The notes under the pieces: model-generated
Told to the model about the DNA's origin: nothing
The model's input: only the letters and a program-made list of their open reading frames with translations
Database searches by the model: none
Assembly: GCF_030010235.1 (NCBI RefSeq)
Contig: NZ_JASCRS010000003.1
Span: 248,001-312,000 of the forward strand
Direction of reading: 5' to 3'
Source: Leucobacter sp. UT-8R-CII-1-4
Lineage (GTDB): Bacteria; Actinomycetota; Actinomycetes; Actinomycetales; Microbacteriaceae
Length of the DNA stretch: 64,000 bases
Position numbers and translations under genes: made by a program
In this document: positions 46,305-56,030 of the stretch, piece by piece
Position numbering within the stretch: position 1 is the stretch's first letter
Layout of the letters: every line of letters starts with the position of its first letter

Positions 46305-47531
46305 GTGCGTAACATCACCCAATCGAGCAAACTCAGCGGCGTGCGTTACGACGTGCGCGGCCCAATTCTGCAAGAGGCCGAGCGCCTTGAGCGAGCCGGA
46401 TCCCAGATTCTGAAGCTGAACATCGGAAACCCGGCGCCCTTCGGATTCGAGGCCCCACCTGAGATTCTTGAGGCGTTGCGGGCAGGGTTGCCTGACGCTC
46501 AGGGATACAGCGATTCACGCGGAATCTTGCCAGCGCGCGAAGCAGTCGCGCAGCACTACACCGATCTCGGTGTGCAGGCCGTGAGCCCAGACGATGTGCT
46601 GATTGGCAACGGCGTGAGCGAATTGATTTCACTCGTGCTGCAGGCGCTCGTGAGTCCAGGTGATGAGATTCTGGTGCCCTCGCCCGACTACCCACTGTGG
46701 ACCGCGCAGGTCACATTGCAGGGCGGCAACGCGGTGCACTACCCCTGTGATGAGCAGAACGGTTGGATGCCTGACCTCGCAGCGATCGAGTCACTGATCA
46801 CCGATCGCTCCAAGGGCATCGTGCTGATCAACCCGAACAACCCGACGGGCGCGGTGTACTCCGCGGAGCTCGTGCGTGGTTTTGCGGCACTTGCCGAGAA
46901 GCACGGGCTTGTGCTGATGGCAGACGAGATTTACGACCATATTCTTTACGGTGAGGCGTCGCACGAGCATGCTGCACTGCACGCAACCGAGACCCTGTGC
47001 CTTACCTTCAGTGGTCTTTCGAAAGTGCAGCGAGTAGCGGGCTACCGATCGGGCTGGTTGCTGGCCTCTGGTAACCGCGAGATGGCTGCAGATTTCTTGG
47101 AGGGTCTGACTCTGCTCGCAAACATGCGGATGTGCGCGAACGTGCCCGGGCAATACGCGATTCCGGTTGCGCTCTCACCGGCATCGAACTGGTCCGGCAT
47201 TGCCGAGCTGTGCGCTCCCGGTGGTCGCCTGCGTGAGCAGCGAGACATCGCGCACCGATTGCTCACTGAGATTCCGGGAGTGAGTTGTGTGCTGCCAGGC
47301 GGTGCCATGTATCTCTTCCCGAAGCTTGATCCTGCGCGCTACCCGATCGAAGACGATCAACAATTTGTGATTGACCTGCTGCGGGCCACCCATGTGATGG
47401 TTACTAATGGTCGAGGCTTTAACCTGCCGACACCTGACCACCTGCGTTTTGTGTCGCTGCCGACGGTGCCGGTGTTGAGCGAGGCCATTGGGCGGATCGC
47501 TGAGTACCTTGAGTCTGTGCGGGTTGACTAG
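46305..47531 (+). CDS. Aminotransferase, AlaA-like (class I/II)
   Basis: 408 residues, PLP fold I. Lys of FSGLSKVQRVAGYRSGW binds PLP, NPNNPTGAVY and ADEIYDHILY are the substrate/cofactor motifs. AlaA-type enzymes make alanine from pyruvate and glutamate. The open frame begins at 46257, but the GTG at 46305 with an AGGA site gives VRNITQSSKLSGVRYDVRGP, the normal family start. It is 78 bases after nagB and may lie on its own promoter. Confidence 0.9.
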   Translation: MRNITQSSKLSGVRYDVRGPILQEAERLERAGSQILKLNIGNPAPFGFEAPPEILEALRAGLPDAQGYSDSRGILPAREAVAQHYTDLGVQAVSPDDVLIGNGVSELISLVLQALVSPGDEILVPSPDYPLWTAQVTLQGGNAVHYPCDEQNGWMPDLAAIESLITDRSKGIVLINPNNPTGAVYSAELVRGFAALAEKHGLVLMADEIYDHILYGEASHEHAALHATETLCLTFSGLSKVQRVAGYRSGWLLASGNREMAADFLEGLTLLANMRMCANVPGQYAIPVALSPASNWSGIAELCAPGGRLREQRDIAHRLLTEIPGVSCVLPGGAMYLFPKLDPARYPIEDDQQFVIDLLRATHVMVTNGRGFNLPTPDHLRFVSLPTVPVLSEAIGRIAEYLESVRVD

Positions 47532-47533
47532 GG

Positions 47534-47992
47534 ATGTCGGTAAAGGTTCTTGCGGTAGGTAAGCGCCATGAATCTTGGGTGGTCGACGGGATCACTCGTT
47601 ACGAGCAGCGCCTGCGCAAACCATTTGATACCTCGTGGCAGCTGCTGCCGCACTCCGCCCGTGAGGGCGAGGCTGCGCGCAGCGAAGAGTCAGATCGCAT
47701 TTTGGCGAAGTTGGATCGCGACGTCTTCGTCGTGCTGCTTGATGAACGCGGGCAAAACGTCGACTCGCCTGCGCTCGCGAAAAAGCTACAGGGCGCCTTT
47801 GATGCCTCGCGCCAAGTTGCAGTGGTGATCGGCGGTGCTTACGGCGTGGACGATCGGGTGCGCGAGCGCGCTGACTTCGTCTGGAGTCTGTCAAAGCTCG
47901 TGTTTCCGCACCAACTGGTGCGGTTGATCCTCGCCGAGCAGCTCTACCGGGCGCAAGAGATTGCAGGCGGACGCCCCTATCATCACGTGTAA
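47534..47992 (+). CDS. rlmH: 23S rRNA pseudouridine1915 N3-methyltransferase
   Basis: 152 residues, SPOUT methyltransferase that methylates pseudouridine 1915 in helix 69 of 23S rRNA. The C-terminal SAM knot is visible in VIGGAYGVDDRVRERAD and the ending GGRPYHHV is diagnostic. Overlaps nothing; its ATG is 2 bases after the aminotransferase stop, so the two are cotranscribed. Confidence 0.96.
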   Translation: MSVKVLAVGKRHESWVVDGITRYEQRLRKPFDTSWQLLPHSAREGEAARSEESDRILAKLDRDVFVVLLDERGQNVDSPALAKKLQGAFDASRQVAVVIGGAYGVDDRVRERADFVWSLSKLVFPHQLVRLILAEQLYRAQEIAGGRPYHHV

Positions 47993-48237
47993 CCCCGTGA
48001 ATGTCGGTGGTTGCTCGTAGGCTTTGTCTCACCACACAAGGCCTAGTGGTGGTCGCTGAGGCTTCCACTAGATGATGTGGTTTTGGGCTCTGCGCGACAC
48101 GCCGCGAAGGGGGTGTGAGTAAAAATCTTGAGGCGACTAAGAGCCTGTGGATAACTCCGCAAAATGCGCGGAATTGCGCCAGGGTTATTCCCCAATTGTA
48201 TTCCAAATTCGGTGGAAAAGCTCTGTAAAACTACATT

Positions 48238-48251
48238 GGTGTAACTACACC
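48238..48251 (+). promoter_or_regulatory. Perfect palindrome upstream of nrdH
   Basis: GGTGTAACTACACC: 6-base arms GGTGTA and TACACC around AC. It is not an NrdR box. It may be a site for a second regulator of the nrd operon. Confidence 0.4.
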
Positions 48252-48276
48252 ATGTTGGGGTCGGGTCTTGTGTGGC

Positions 48277-48292
48277 ACACTATATGTAGTGC
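48277..48292 (+). promoter_or_regulatory. NrdR box
   Basis: ACACTATATGTAGTGC matches the NrdR consensus ACACWATATATWGTGT at 14 of 16 positions, about 40 bases before the nrdH start. It lies in the 340-base gap between rlmH and nrdH, which I read as the nrd control region. A second box in the usual tandem spacing is not clear. Confidence 0.7.
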
Positions 48293-48332
48293 CTCGGCAG
48301 AGGCGTGTAAGTTTTCACGAAAGGTCGAAATT

Positions 48333-48569
48333 ATGGCAACAACTGTGTACACCAAGCCGTCTTGCGTGCAGTGCAACGCGACCTATCGAGCGCTTGACAG
48401 CAAGGGCATCGAATACGACATCATCGACCTTTCAGAAGACCCAGCAGCGCTCGAGACCGTGAAGGAACTCGGCTACCTGCAGGCTCCAGTCGTGGTTACC
48501 GACGACGAGCACTGGTCAGGCTTCCGCCCGGACAAGATCTCGGCGCTCGCTGACCGTCTCGCAGATTAG
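48333..48569 (+). CDS. nrdH: Glutaredoxin-like NrdH redoxin
   Basis: 78 residues, thioredoxin fold with redox motif CVQC (residues 11-14), and LGYLQAPVVV for the thioredoxin-reductase contact. It reduces the class Ib ribonucleotide reductase. ATG at 48333 with GAAAGG. First gene of nrdHIEF. Confidence 0.95.
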   Translation: MATTVYTKPSCVQCNATYRALDSKGIEYDIIDLSEDPAALETVKELGYLQAPVVVTDDEHWSGFRPDKISALADRLAD

Positions 48570-48662
48570 GTTCGGGTGGGGTCAGTGAAGCCTGAGGCTG
48601 GTTTCACAGGATCCGCAACAGCGGCAATCACTGAGCGCAGTGAAGCTGATAATGAGCAAGAA

Positions 48663-49076
48663 ATGTCGGCACTCGTCTACTTTTCAAGCATTTCAGGCAA
48701 CACTCATCGTTTCGTCGAGAAGCTAGATCTTCCAGCGAAACGCATCCCGATTTACGCAAAAGACGAACCCCTGGTCGTAGATGAGCCCTACGTGCTTATC
48801 GTTCCCACCTACGGTGGCGGACCAGAAACCAGGGCCGTACCAAAGCAAGTGATTCGATTCCTCAACGACGAGCACAATCGAAATCTCTGCAGGGGCGTAA
48901 TAGCAGCGGGAAACACAAATTTCGGCGAAGCCTATGGCATCGCCGGAGACATCATCGCGAGAAAGCTGCAGGTGCCATACCTGTATCGCTTAGAACTCTT
49001 TGGAACACCTGACGACGTAAGCGCCGTCAAAGAAGGATTGGAACGGTTTTGGAATCAGCAGGGACAGCCGCAGTGA
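48663..49076 (+). CDS. nrdI: NrdI flavodoxin-like protein
   Basis: 137 residues from the ATG at 48663, with [18 protein letters not shown] as the FMN-binding loop and PTYGGG later. It supplies superoxide or redox equivalents for assembly of the Mn2-tyrosyl cofactor of NrdF. The open frame starts at 48576, but those 29 residues are not conserved. Its stop overlaps the nrdE start (GTGA). Confidence 0.94.
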   Translation: MSALVYFSSISGNTHRFVEKLDLPAKRIPIYAKDEPLVVDEPYVLIVPTYGGGPETRAVPKQVIRFLNDEHNRNLCRGVIAAGNTNFGEAYGIAGDIIARKLQVPYLYRLELFGTPDDVSAVKEGLERFWNQQGQPQ

Positions 49077-51211
49077 TCGATCACGCTTCTTCAAAAGTCA
49101 GCGACATGGACTATCACTCGCTGAACGCGATGCTGAATCTGTATGACGCAGACGGCAAGATCCAGTTCGACAAAGACCGCGAAGCTGCACGCCAGTACTT
49201 CCTGCAGCACGTGAACCAGAACACCGTGTTCTTCCACAACTTCGAAGAGCGCATGCGGTTCCTCATCGACAACGACTACTACGAGAAGGAACTGATCGAG
49301 CAGTACTCGATCCCCTTCATCGAGAAGTTAACCGATGAAGCCTACGCAATGAAGTTCCGCTTCCCGACCTTCCTCGGTGCGTTCAAGTTCTTCACCTCGT
49401 ACGCACTCAAGACGTTTGACGGCAAGCGCTACCTTGAGCGTTTCGAAGACCGTGTCGTCATGGTTGCACTGGGCCTTGCCCAGGGTGACGAAGAACTCGC
49501 TCGTGGCTACGTTCGCGAAATCATCTCGGGTCGCTTCCAGCCAGCAACCCCGACCTTCTTGAACCTCGGTAAGGCACAGCGCGGCGAGCTCGTCTCCTGC
49601 TTCCTGCTGCGTATCGAAGACAACATGGAGTCGATTTCACGCGGGATCAACTCGTCGCTACAGCTCTCAAAGCGCGGCGGCGGAGTAGCACTCTCGCTCT
49701 CGAACATTCGTGAGTCGGGCGCGCCGATCAAGAAGATTGAGAACCAGTCTTCAGGCATTATTCCCGTCATGAAGCTGCTCGAAGACAGCTTCAGCTACGC
49801 AAACCAGCTCGGCGCACGTCAGGGTGCCGGCGCGGTGTACCTGAGCGCACACCACCCAGACATTATGAAGTTCCTCGACACCAAGCGTGAGAACGCCGAC
49901 GAGAAGATTCGTATTAAGACGCTCTCGCTGGGTGTCGTGGTGCCAGACATTACCTTCGAACTCGCGAAGAAGAACGAAGACATGTACCTCTTCTCGCCAT
50001 ACGACGTTGAGCGTGTGTACGGCGTGCCATTCGGTGATATCGCCGTGAGCGAGAAGTACTACGAGATGGTCGACGATGCACGCATCCGTAAGACCAAGAT
50101 CAGTGCGCGTCACTTCTTCCAGACCATCGCTGAACTGCAGTTCGAGTCGGGCTACCCATACATCGTGTTTGAAGACACGGTGAACCGCGAGAACCCAATC
50201 AAGGGTCGCATCAACATGTCGAACCTCTGCAGCGAGATTCTGCAGGTGAACACTCCAACCAGCTACAACGATGATCTGAGCTACAACAAGATCGGCAAGG
50301 ACATTTCTTGCAACCTTGGCTCGATGAACATCGCAATGGCAATGGACGGCGACAACTTCGGTGGCGCAGTTGAACTGGCGATCCGTGCGCTCACCGCGGT
50401 GAGCGACATGAGCCACATCTCTTCGGTGCGTTCGATTGAAGACGGCAACGACAAGTCGCACGCGATTGGTCTTGGCCAGATGAACCTGCACGGCTACCTG
50501 GCGCGCGAGCACGTGCACTACGGCAGCGAAGAAGGCATCGACTTCACGAACATCTACTTCTACACGGTGCTGTTCCACGCGCTGCGCGCATCGAACAAGA
50601 TCGCGATTGAGCGCAAGCAAGTATTTGAGGGCTTCGCCGACTCGAAGTACGCTTCGGGCGAGTTCTTCGACAAGTACACCGAGCAGGAGTGGGCGCCAGC
50701 AACCGAGCGCGTGCGTGCGCTGTTTGCTGACGCAAACGTTGATATCCCAACTCAGGCTGACTGGCTTGAGCTGAAGGCAAGCGTGCAAGAGCACGGTATC
50801 TACAACCAGAACCTGCAGGCTGTGCCGCCAACCGGTTCAATCTCGTACATCAACAACTCGACGAGCTCGATCCACCCGATCGCCTCGAAGATTGAGATTC
50901 GCAAGGAAGGCAAGCTGGGCCGTGTGTACTACCCAGCTCCGTTCCTCACGAACGACAACCTCGACTACTACGAGGATGCCTACGAGATCGGCCCGGAGAA
51001 GATCATCGACACCTACGCTGCGGCAACTCAGCACGTGGACCAGGGTCTTTCGCTCACACTGTTCTTCAAGGACACTGCAAGCACCCGTGACATCAACAAG
51101 GCGCAGATCTACGCATGGCGCAAGGGCATCAAGACGATCTACTACATCCGCCTTCGCCAGATGGCGCTTGAGGGAACCGATATGTCGGAGTGCGTCAGCT
51201 GCATGCTGTAA
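49073..51211 (+). CDS. nrdE: Class Ib ribonucleotide reductase, large subunit
   Basis: 712 residues from the GTG at 49073. Substrate-site cysteines are in [11 protein letters not shown] and [10 protein letters not shown], and the C-terminal shuttle pair is the CVSC of the last residues. It reduces ribonucleoside diphosphates. The N-terminal ATP-cone is absent, as is normal for class Ib. Coupled to nrdI by the GTGA overlap. Confidence 0.96.
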   Translation: MIDHASSKVSDMDYHSLNAMLNLYDADGKIQFDKDREAARQYFLQHVNQNTVFFHNFEERMRFLIDNDYYEKELIEQYSIPFIEKLTDEAYAMKFRFPTFLGAFKFFTSYALKTFDGKRYLERFEDRVVMVALGLAQGDEELARGYVREIISGRFQPATPTFLNLGKAQRGELVSCFLLRIEDNMESISRGINSSLQLSKRGGGVALSLSNIRESGAPIKKIENQSSGIIPVMKLLEDSFSYANQLGARQGAGAVYLSAHHPDIMKFLDTKRENADEKIRIKTLSLGVVVPDITFELAKKNEDMYLFSPYDVERVYGVPFGDIAVSEKYYEMVDDARIRKTKISARHFFQTIAELQFESGYPYIVFEDTVNRENPIKGRINMSNLCSEILQVNTPTSYNDDLSYNKIGKDISCNLGSMNIAMAMDGDNFGGAVELAIRALTAVSDMSHISSVRSIEDGNDKSHAIGLGQMNLHGYLAREHVHYGSEEGIDFTNIYFYTVLFHALRASNKIAIERKQVFEGFADSKYASGEFFDKYTEQEWAPATERVRALFADANVDIPTQADWLELKASVQEHGIYNQNLQAVPPTGSISYINNSTSSIHPIASKIEIRKEGKLGRVYYPAPFLTNDNLDYYEDAYEIGPEKIIDTYAAATQHVDQGLSLTLFFKDTASTRDINKAQIYAWRKGIKTIYYIRLRQMALEGTDMSECVSCML

Positions 51212-51267
51212 TTCTTGAGAAGAAACACTCTCTCAAGAACTACCGCAGCTCACCGGATTTCTTATAA

Positions 51268-52251
<984 letters not shown>

Positions 52252-52276
52252 AAGCCCTCGTCAAAGCATCTGATAC

Positions 52277-52328
52277 AAAAGCCCCGCGCTTTACTTCGAA
52301 CATCATCGGAGTGAGTGCGGGGCTTTTT
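52277..52328 (+). terminator. Terminator of nrdHIEF
   Basis: AAAAGCCCCGC (52277-52287) pairs with GCGGGGCTTTT; the stem is followed by a T-run ending at 52328. Confidence 0.9.
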
Positions 52329-52378
52329 GCGTTCCTGACACGCTTGCTGATCAAATCGCTAGAGAAATTGCGCGAGCA

Positions 52379-52513
52379 TCACTCCGCGGCCGCTACTGCG
52401 TCAATGTCTGCATCAAACCAATCTGCCTAAACACCAAGAGCTATTGCCGTCGAAGCGTGACCCAACATGCGCTGAACCCCCTTCGCGTTCGGGTGCCTGG
52501 CCGGAGCAAGATC
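52379..52513 (-). pseudogene. C-terminal fragment of a tyrosine integrase
   Basis: On the minus strand the translation reads HPNAKGVQRMLGHASTAIAL, then GV, a TAG stop, ADWFDADIDAVAAAE and a natural stop at 52379-52381. This matches the tail of phage tyrosine integrases, where the segment LGHxxxxxTLxxY carries the catalytic Tyr; here the Tyr codon is the TAG. No resolvable N-terminal part remains upstream. It sits between the nrd terminator and the prophage regulators. The remaining bases of 52329-52558 show no other gene. Confidence 0.75.
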
Positions 52514-52558
52514 TGACCCGAACGCGCCTTTACTGTTCTTGAGTTGAATAGACGCCGA

Positions 52559-53005
52559 TTACGCAGTCACTTTCAATGCCCACTGCCCCACACCCATTTT
52601 CGCGTTGAAGTAGACGTCGTTGCCGATGCGTTGCATGGTTCGTTCGTAAGCTTCTACGATCCAGTCCATAACCTCTAGCTCCTGAGCGATGGCTTCTGTG
52701 TTCGTGCCGAATCGTGACTCTGCGGCCGAGTATGAGTTGATGTCGATGAGAAAGTGAGCTGCCCACTCATCTGCGCGGCGTTCGTCCTTATCGTCGTAAT
52801 GGCCAAGAATCGTGCGCCGGTCGCCACGAATCATATGAGCAAGTTCGTGGGCCAAAACCGAGCGTTCGAGTCGGTAAAGCATTCCGGGTTGGAGCCGGAT
52901 GGTGCGTGAATCGATGCTGCAGTCTCCGTCCCTGTCGAGATGCGTGAGGTCTGCGTATTCGATTCGCACGTCTAGCGACTCTGCCAGATCGTACAAGTGC
53001 TGCAA
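52559..53005 (-). CDS. ImmA/IrrE-family metallopeptidase
   Basis: 148 residues with the zinc protease motif LAHELAHMI and downstream DERRADEWAAHFLI. ImmA-type proteases cleave the companion repressor to trigger prophage or ICE induction. TTG start behind AGGAG; it lies 8 bases after the repressor gene, same strand, as expected for a repressor/anti-repressor pair. Confidence 0.88.
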   Translation of the reverse strand: MQHLYDLAESLDVRIEYADLTHLDRDGDCSIDSRTIRLQPGMLYRLERSVLAHELAHMIRGDRRTILGHYDDKDERRADEWAAHFLIDINSYSAAESRFGTNTEAIAQELEVMDWIVEAYERTMQRIGNDVYFNAKMGVGQWALKVTA

Positions 53006-53013
53006 TATGACTC

Positions 53014-53472
53014 CTAGTCGAAATCTACTTCGCCGCGGTTCTTGCTCCGCTTCTTGGCTGCCAGATCGTGATCGCTTTGTCGGGGTGAATCAGCAGTATC
53101 CCCCGAGCCACTGACACTGGAATCTTGAGGGGTGGTTGGCGAACCCTCGAACATCACTCTTCGAGCGCGCGCTCGGTCCATGAGTGCGGTCAGTAACTGC
53201 TCATCAGACGCTTCACCAATTGTTACTTCTGCGTAGCTCTCTGGGGAGGGGGCGAGGTTGCCAGTTCCAGCACCTAGCCCAGCTCGAATGCGCCGACCGG
53301 TCAGGTGTTCTTCTAATACGTCAAAGACCTGATGCTCTGACTTTCGAGGAACGCCGTTCGCTTCCCAGTTCACGATGGTCCTATGAGACACCCCAAGCCT
53401 CTCCGCAAGCTGTGCTTGGGTTAACCCTGCCGCCTTGCGCGCTGCCTGAAGTTGCATCCATGTAATTGGCAT
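53014..53472 (-). CDS. Prophage-type XRE repressor
   Basis: 152 residues. The HTH occupies about residues 4-60 (MQLQAARKAAGLTQAQLAER, then SHRTIVNWEANGVP). The rest is a low-complexity acidic/Ser-rich region and is probably the ImmA-sensitive part. The ATG at 53472 is preferred to an in-frame start at 53508. Its promoter reads across a mirror-image operator shared with the Cro-like gene. Confidence 0.85.
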   Translation of the reverse strand: MPITWMQLQAARKAAGLTQAQLAERLGVSHRTIVNWEANGVPRKSEHQVFDVLEEHLTGRRIRAGLGAGTGNLAPSPESYAEVTIGEASDEQLLTALMDRARARRVMFEGSPTTPQDSSVSGSGDTADSPRQSDHDLAAKKRSKNRGEVDFD

Positions 53473-53482
53473 ATCTACAGGA

Positions 53483-53583
53483 TAGGCAAGTGTAGGCAAT
53501 AAGTGCAAGATAATTGCTAATTGCTGGCTGCATTAATGAAAAATCTTCTTGCCACAGTTGCTACTTATTGCCATTCTTGCCTA
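53483..53583. promoter_or_regulatory. Mirror-image operator between repressor and Cro-like gene
   Basis: The left arm (53483-53503) reads TAGGCAAG, a 2-base gap, then TAGGCAATAAG. The right arm (53564-53583) is its near-complement: CTTATTGCC, three bases, CTTGCCTA. Each arm holds two GGCAA half-sites in the same order, so each divergent promoter has its own pair. It is probably the lysogeny switch. Confidence 0.65.
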
Positions 53584-53593
53584 ATCTGGTTAC

Positions 53594-53821
53594 ATGCTTA
53601 CAAGAAATTTGAACGGCGCAGCAGTAGCCGTAATTCGTGAACTAATGGGAATCCGCAAAGGCGAGTTTGCTCGACGCTGCGAGATTGATCCTGGTTATCT
53701 GACAAAACTCGAAAACGGCACTCGCCAACCGTCACCGGCAGTGATGCGACGAGTTGCTTTCGCGCTCGGTGTATCAATTGAAGTCGTTTCGTACCCTGTC
53801 ACTGTGGAGCTGGCTGCCTAA
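53594..53821 (+). CDS. Small Cro-like XRE protein
   Basis: 75 residues, nearly all HTH: VIRELMGIRKGEFARRCEID, then GYLTKLENGTRQPSPAVM. Divergent from the repressor, so it is probably the early gene regulator (Cro) of the prophage. Its stop overlaps the next small gene by one base (TAATG). Confidence 0.85.
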   Translation: MLTRNLNGAAVAVIRELMGIRKGEFARRCEIDPGYLTKLENGTRQPSPAVMRRVAFALGVSIEVVSYPVTVELAA

Positions 53822-53946
53822 TGTCCATTCAGTACTCACACGAATCCGAAAAATCTAACCTGCCGAAAGAGCTCTCGGGGCTCACCGGCCTCGCTCGGTC
53901 GGCTGAAGAATCTTCGCCATATGCGGAGGCGGTTCCTATTTCATAA
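53821..53946 (+). CDS. Small unknown prophage gene
   Basis: 41-residue open frame (MSIQYSHESEK... PIS) starting at the ATG that overlaps the Cro-like stop codon. Acidic and soluble; no family recognised. Overlap suggests translational coupling. Confidence 0.4.
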   Translation: MSIQYSHESEKSNLPKELSGLTGLARSAEESSPYAEAVPIS

Positions 53947-54586
53947 AGTGCCAGGAACTCTGGCTGTTCTCGGCAACCGTGCCGAGATTTATCGAACTAT
54001 CGAAGAATGACCGGCTGAAGTCAGATCATAAATCTTCATCGTTTTGGCGGTAGCTGGGCTACTGCATACCCAAAAACGGGGCGTACGACCTCGAAACCGT
54101 GCGCCTCACTACATGGCCTAAACAGCCGTCCCATCGTCACGAGTGCCCCTTTCACCGGGCGTGCCATGACTGACATTCAGGGACCGAACTTAATACAAGA
54201 AAACTCGCGTGGAGAGCGTGGCCAGAGTTGTGACTGGTCGCATCTGCTTGAAGCCGTGGGGAGCCGTTGCGGAGTGGTCTGTGCGGCAAGTCGAGGCGGG
54301 TATGTCCCCGTCGTGCCACTTGAACCTGTCGGTGATGGTGCTTCTGACCCTGTGCGGGGTCAACGATTTTCAGCCGGCCTGCCCTCACTGGGCACCCAAA
54401 CACTCGGGGGATATCGAGCGGACGTGTTGGCGGCGCGTAGAAGGGGCATGCGGTTGGTGCGCGCCCCGGGGAAAGGCCGCGCATGCATTGCGGGTTCAAC
54501 TCCCGTTGCCTTCATCTACGGCCCGGTGATGTCGGTGTTATAGGTGCAGCGTATTCACCTATCCCGCAGATTCTCGAGGAGAAATT
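53947..54586. other. Intergenic stretch without a convincing gene
   Basis: Two overlapping open frames (54166-54543 and 54209-54529) lack any family resemblance and their codons disagree. The DNA has several hairpins, for example GACCC/GGGTC near 54346-54361, and a tRNA-like 3' end near 54500-54514. It may hold a non-coding RNA or be decayed sequence. Confidence 0.4.
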
Positions 54587-54682
54587 ATGAACAAGTTGAA
54601 CGAAATGCTGAATAGCGAATTGTCCATGAGCGAGCAGCTCAAGGAGGAGGCAGCGGAATGCCAAGGAGCCGATGATGCGTAA
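54587..54682 (+). CDS. Tiny prophage protein A
   Basis: 31 residues, MNKLNEMLNSELSMSEQ..., mostly helical and charged, with an excellent GAGGAG site. Overlaps the next gene by 8 bp. No family recognised. Confidence 0.5.
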   Translation: MNKLNEMLNSELSMSEQLKEEAAECQGADDA

Positions 54683-54776
54683 CCCATGGCATTGGTCGTG
54701 GCTGCCAGTACTAGTCATGCTGGCGATGTTGTGCACGGTAGTCGTCTACTTCGTGGTGACGGGGCCGGGCTCATGA
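54675..54776 (+). CDS. Tiny membrane protein B
   Basis: 33 residues with one hydrophobic helix (LPVLVMLAMLCTVVVYFVV). Overlaps A by 8 bp and C by 4 bp (ATGA). Probably inserts in the membrane; role unknown. Confidence 0.45.
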   Translation: MRNPWHWSWLPVLVMLAMLCTVVVYFVVTGPGS

Positions 54777-54856
54777 ACGGATGTTCGCTACTTGGCTATG
54801 CCGTGATGTTGGCGCTTGTGTGCGCCTGGTATTCGAAGGAGACGAAAGCGCGATGA
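54773..54856 (+). CDS. Tiny membrane protein C
   Basis: 27 residues (MNGCSLLGYAVMLALVCAWY...), one hydrophobic helix and a basic tail. Coupled to B and D by 4-bp ATGA overlaps. Confidence 0.4.
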   Translation: MNGCSLLGYAVMLALVCAWYSKETKAR

Positions 54857-55083
54857 GTGATTTCAGTACGCCAGTGAGTTTCACCGGTTCGACTGGGGCC
54901 GGTCTTTATGGCGTGACAGTGCCTACGCACAAGACTGCGTGCGTGAACAGCAACAATCCGTTTGGTCATTCGAGTGAATGTCCCTGTCGGCGGAAGGCTC
55001 AGTCGGTGCCGCACGAGGCGGAGATGTTCGAAGCTCAGGGGGAACCCGACGATGGTCTGTTCGCGTTGCGGGATGCGGCTTGA
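54853..55083 (+). CDS. Small unknown prophage protein D
   Basis: 76 residues from the ATG that overlaps the stop of C. It has a Cys/His cluster (HKTACVNSN...HSSECPC) near residues 27-45 that may bind zinc. No family recognised. Confidence 0.45.
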   Translation: MSDFSTPVSFTGSTGAGLYGVTVPTHKTACVNSNNPFGHSSECPCRRKAQSVPHEAEMFEAQGEPDDGLFALRDAA

Positions 55084-55234
55084 TGGCCGACGAAGAGCAG
55101 ATCGAGGAGAAGTCGTCATCGCCGCCATATGCGACGGCGTTGCTCTGGCAACAGTAACGATGCCAACTCGGAAAAGCGAACACCCGACTGTCTGCCTCAA
55201 TAGGCATCGTCTCTGTAACGAACATCAACTCTAA
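55052..55234 (+). CDS. Small Cys-rich prophage protein E
   Basis: 60 residues, MVCSRCGMRLDGRR... with a CxxC at the start and a Cys/His set near the end (VCLNRHRLCNEH). An AGGGGGAA site lies six to seven bases upstream. It overlaps D by 32 bp. Probably a small zinc finger; function unknown. Confidence 0.45.
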   Translation: MVCSRCGMRLDGRRRADRGEVVIAAICDGVALATVTMPTRKSEHPTVCLNRHRLCNEHQL

Positions 55235-55313
55235 AGTGCCGGGCGACGAGCTCGAACGCTGCCGGTTCATTGAAATACCGGAGAACGCAACATTTGGAAC
55301 ACCAAGGAGGATC

Positions 55314-55961
55314 ATGGAATCAACTGAGCGTGCTGTGGTGCGGCTCACAGAAGCACACACTGAACACGAGGGAGGCAAGGCGGTTGAGCGCGGACCACTG
55401 CTTGTTGAGCTCGCAGAGTCAGCGACATCGCAAGGCGCCCGGGGGAGTGGCGGCGGCGGTGCTGGTATCCCCATCAATCTTGGCGTGATCGCTCTACAAG
55501 ACCACATCGCGGGCAAACTGAAACAAATGCAGCTTGCGCTCTTCATGCGCCAGATCAAAGACCCCATCGAGGCAACCATAGCCGTCTGGGCCCATGCGGT
55601 CACCGAGCGCCACAGAGGGCGAATTGATGACGCCAGCTGGGGGTGGTTCGTCCGTGAGTTTCCCGACTGGGTGCATCGCATCACCGAGGAAGTATCGCCA
55701 CCCTCCTCAATCGAGATGATCGCACCATGCCCGAGTTGCGGAGAAACAAGGGCGGTCGTCCGCGGCGACTCGGTAACGGCTGTCGTAGTGAAGTGGTATC
55801 CCGAAGAACTCAGCCGAGCGCCAATCGGCAAGTGCCGGTTCTGTGGGGCCAAATGGGTCGGCTGGGGCGCAATGCACTACACGCTCGATGTAGTGGATCG
55901 TGGCGCGCTCGCGAAACTCGGAATCGATGTTTCTGTGTTTATTCCAAAAACTCTGCTATAG
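55314..55961 (+). CDS. Phage protein with C-terminal zinc ribbon
   Basis: 215 residues from the ATG at 55314, which has a perfect AAGGAGG site seven bases before it. The N-terminal half is helical; the C-terminal part holds CPSC...CRFC (about 140-180), a zinc ribbon. It resembles unnamed early proteins of actinophages; I do not assign a function. It is followed by a terminator. Confidence 0.7.
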   Translation: MESTERAVVRLTEAHTEHEGGKAVERGPLLVELAESATSQGARGSGGGGAGIPINLGVIALQDHIAGKLKQMQLALFMRQIKDPIEATIAVWAHAVTERHRGRIDDASWGWFVREFPDWVHRITEEVSPPSSIEMIAPCPSCGETRAVVRGDSVTAVVVKWYPEELSRAPIGKCRFCGAKWVGWGAMHYTLDVVDRGALAKLGIDVSVFIPKTLL

Positions 55962-55994
55962 TAGAAAGCAGTTCGGATAACTATGTCCGAAAAC

Positions 55995-56030
55995 AGGCTC
56001 TGAATCTCGAATGATTCGGGGCCTTTCGTG
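55995..56030 (+). terminator. Terminator after the zinc-ribbon gene
   Basis: AGGCTCTGAATC and GATTCGGGGCCT pair (two mismatches or wobbles) around TCGAAT, followed by TTTCGTGTTTCTT. Confidence 0.75.

Noticed and set aside
49751-50794. 347-codon minus-strand frame inside nrdE
   Set aside because: Antisense to nrdE, which has firm evidence.
54166-54543. Two overlapping frames of about 106 and 125 codons in the prophage gap
   Set aside because: No ribosome site of note, no family, and their ends look like translated tRNA-like sequence.
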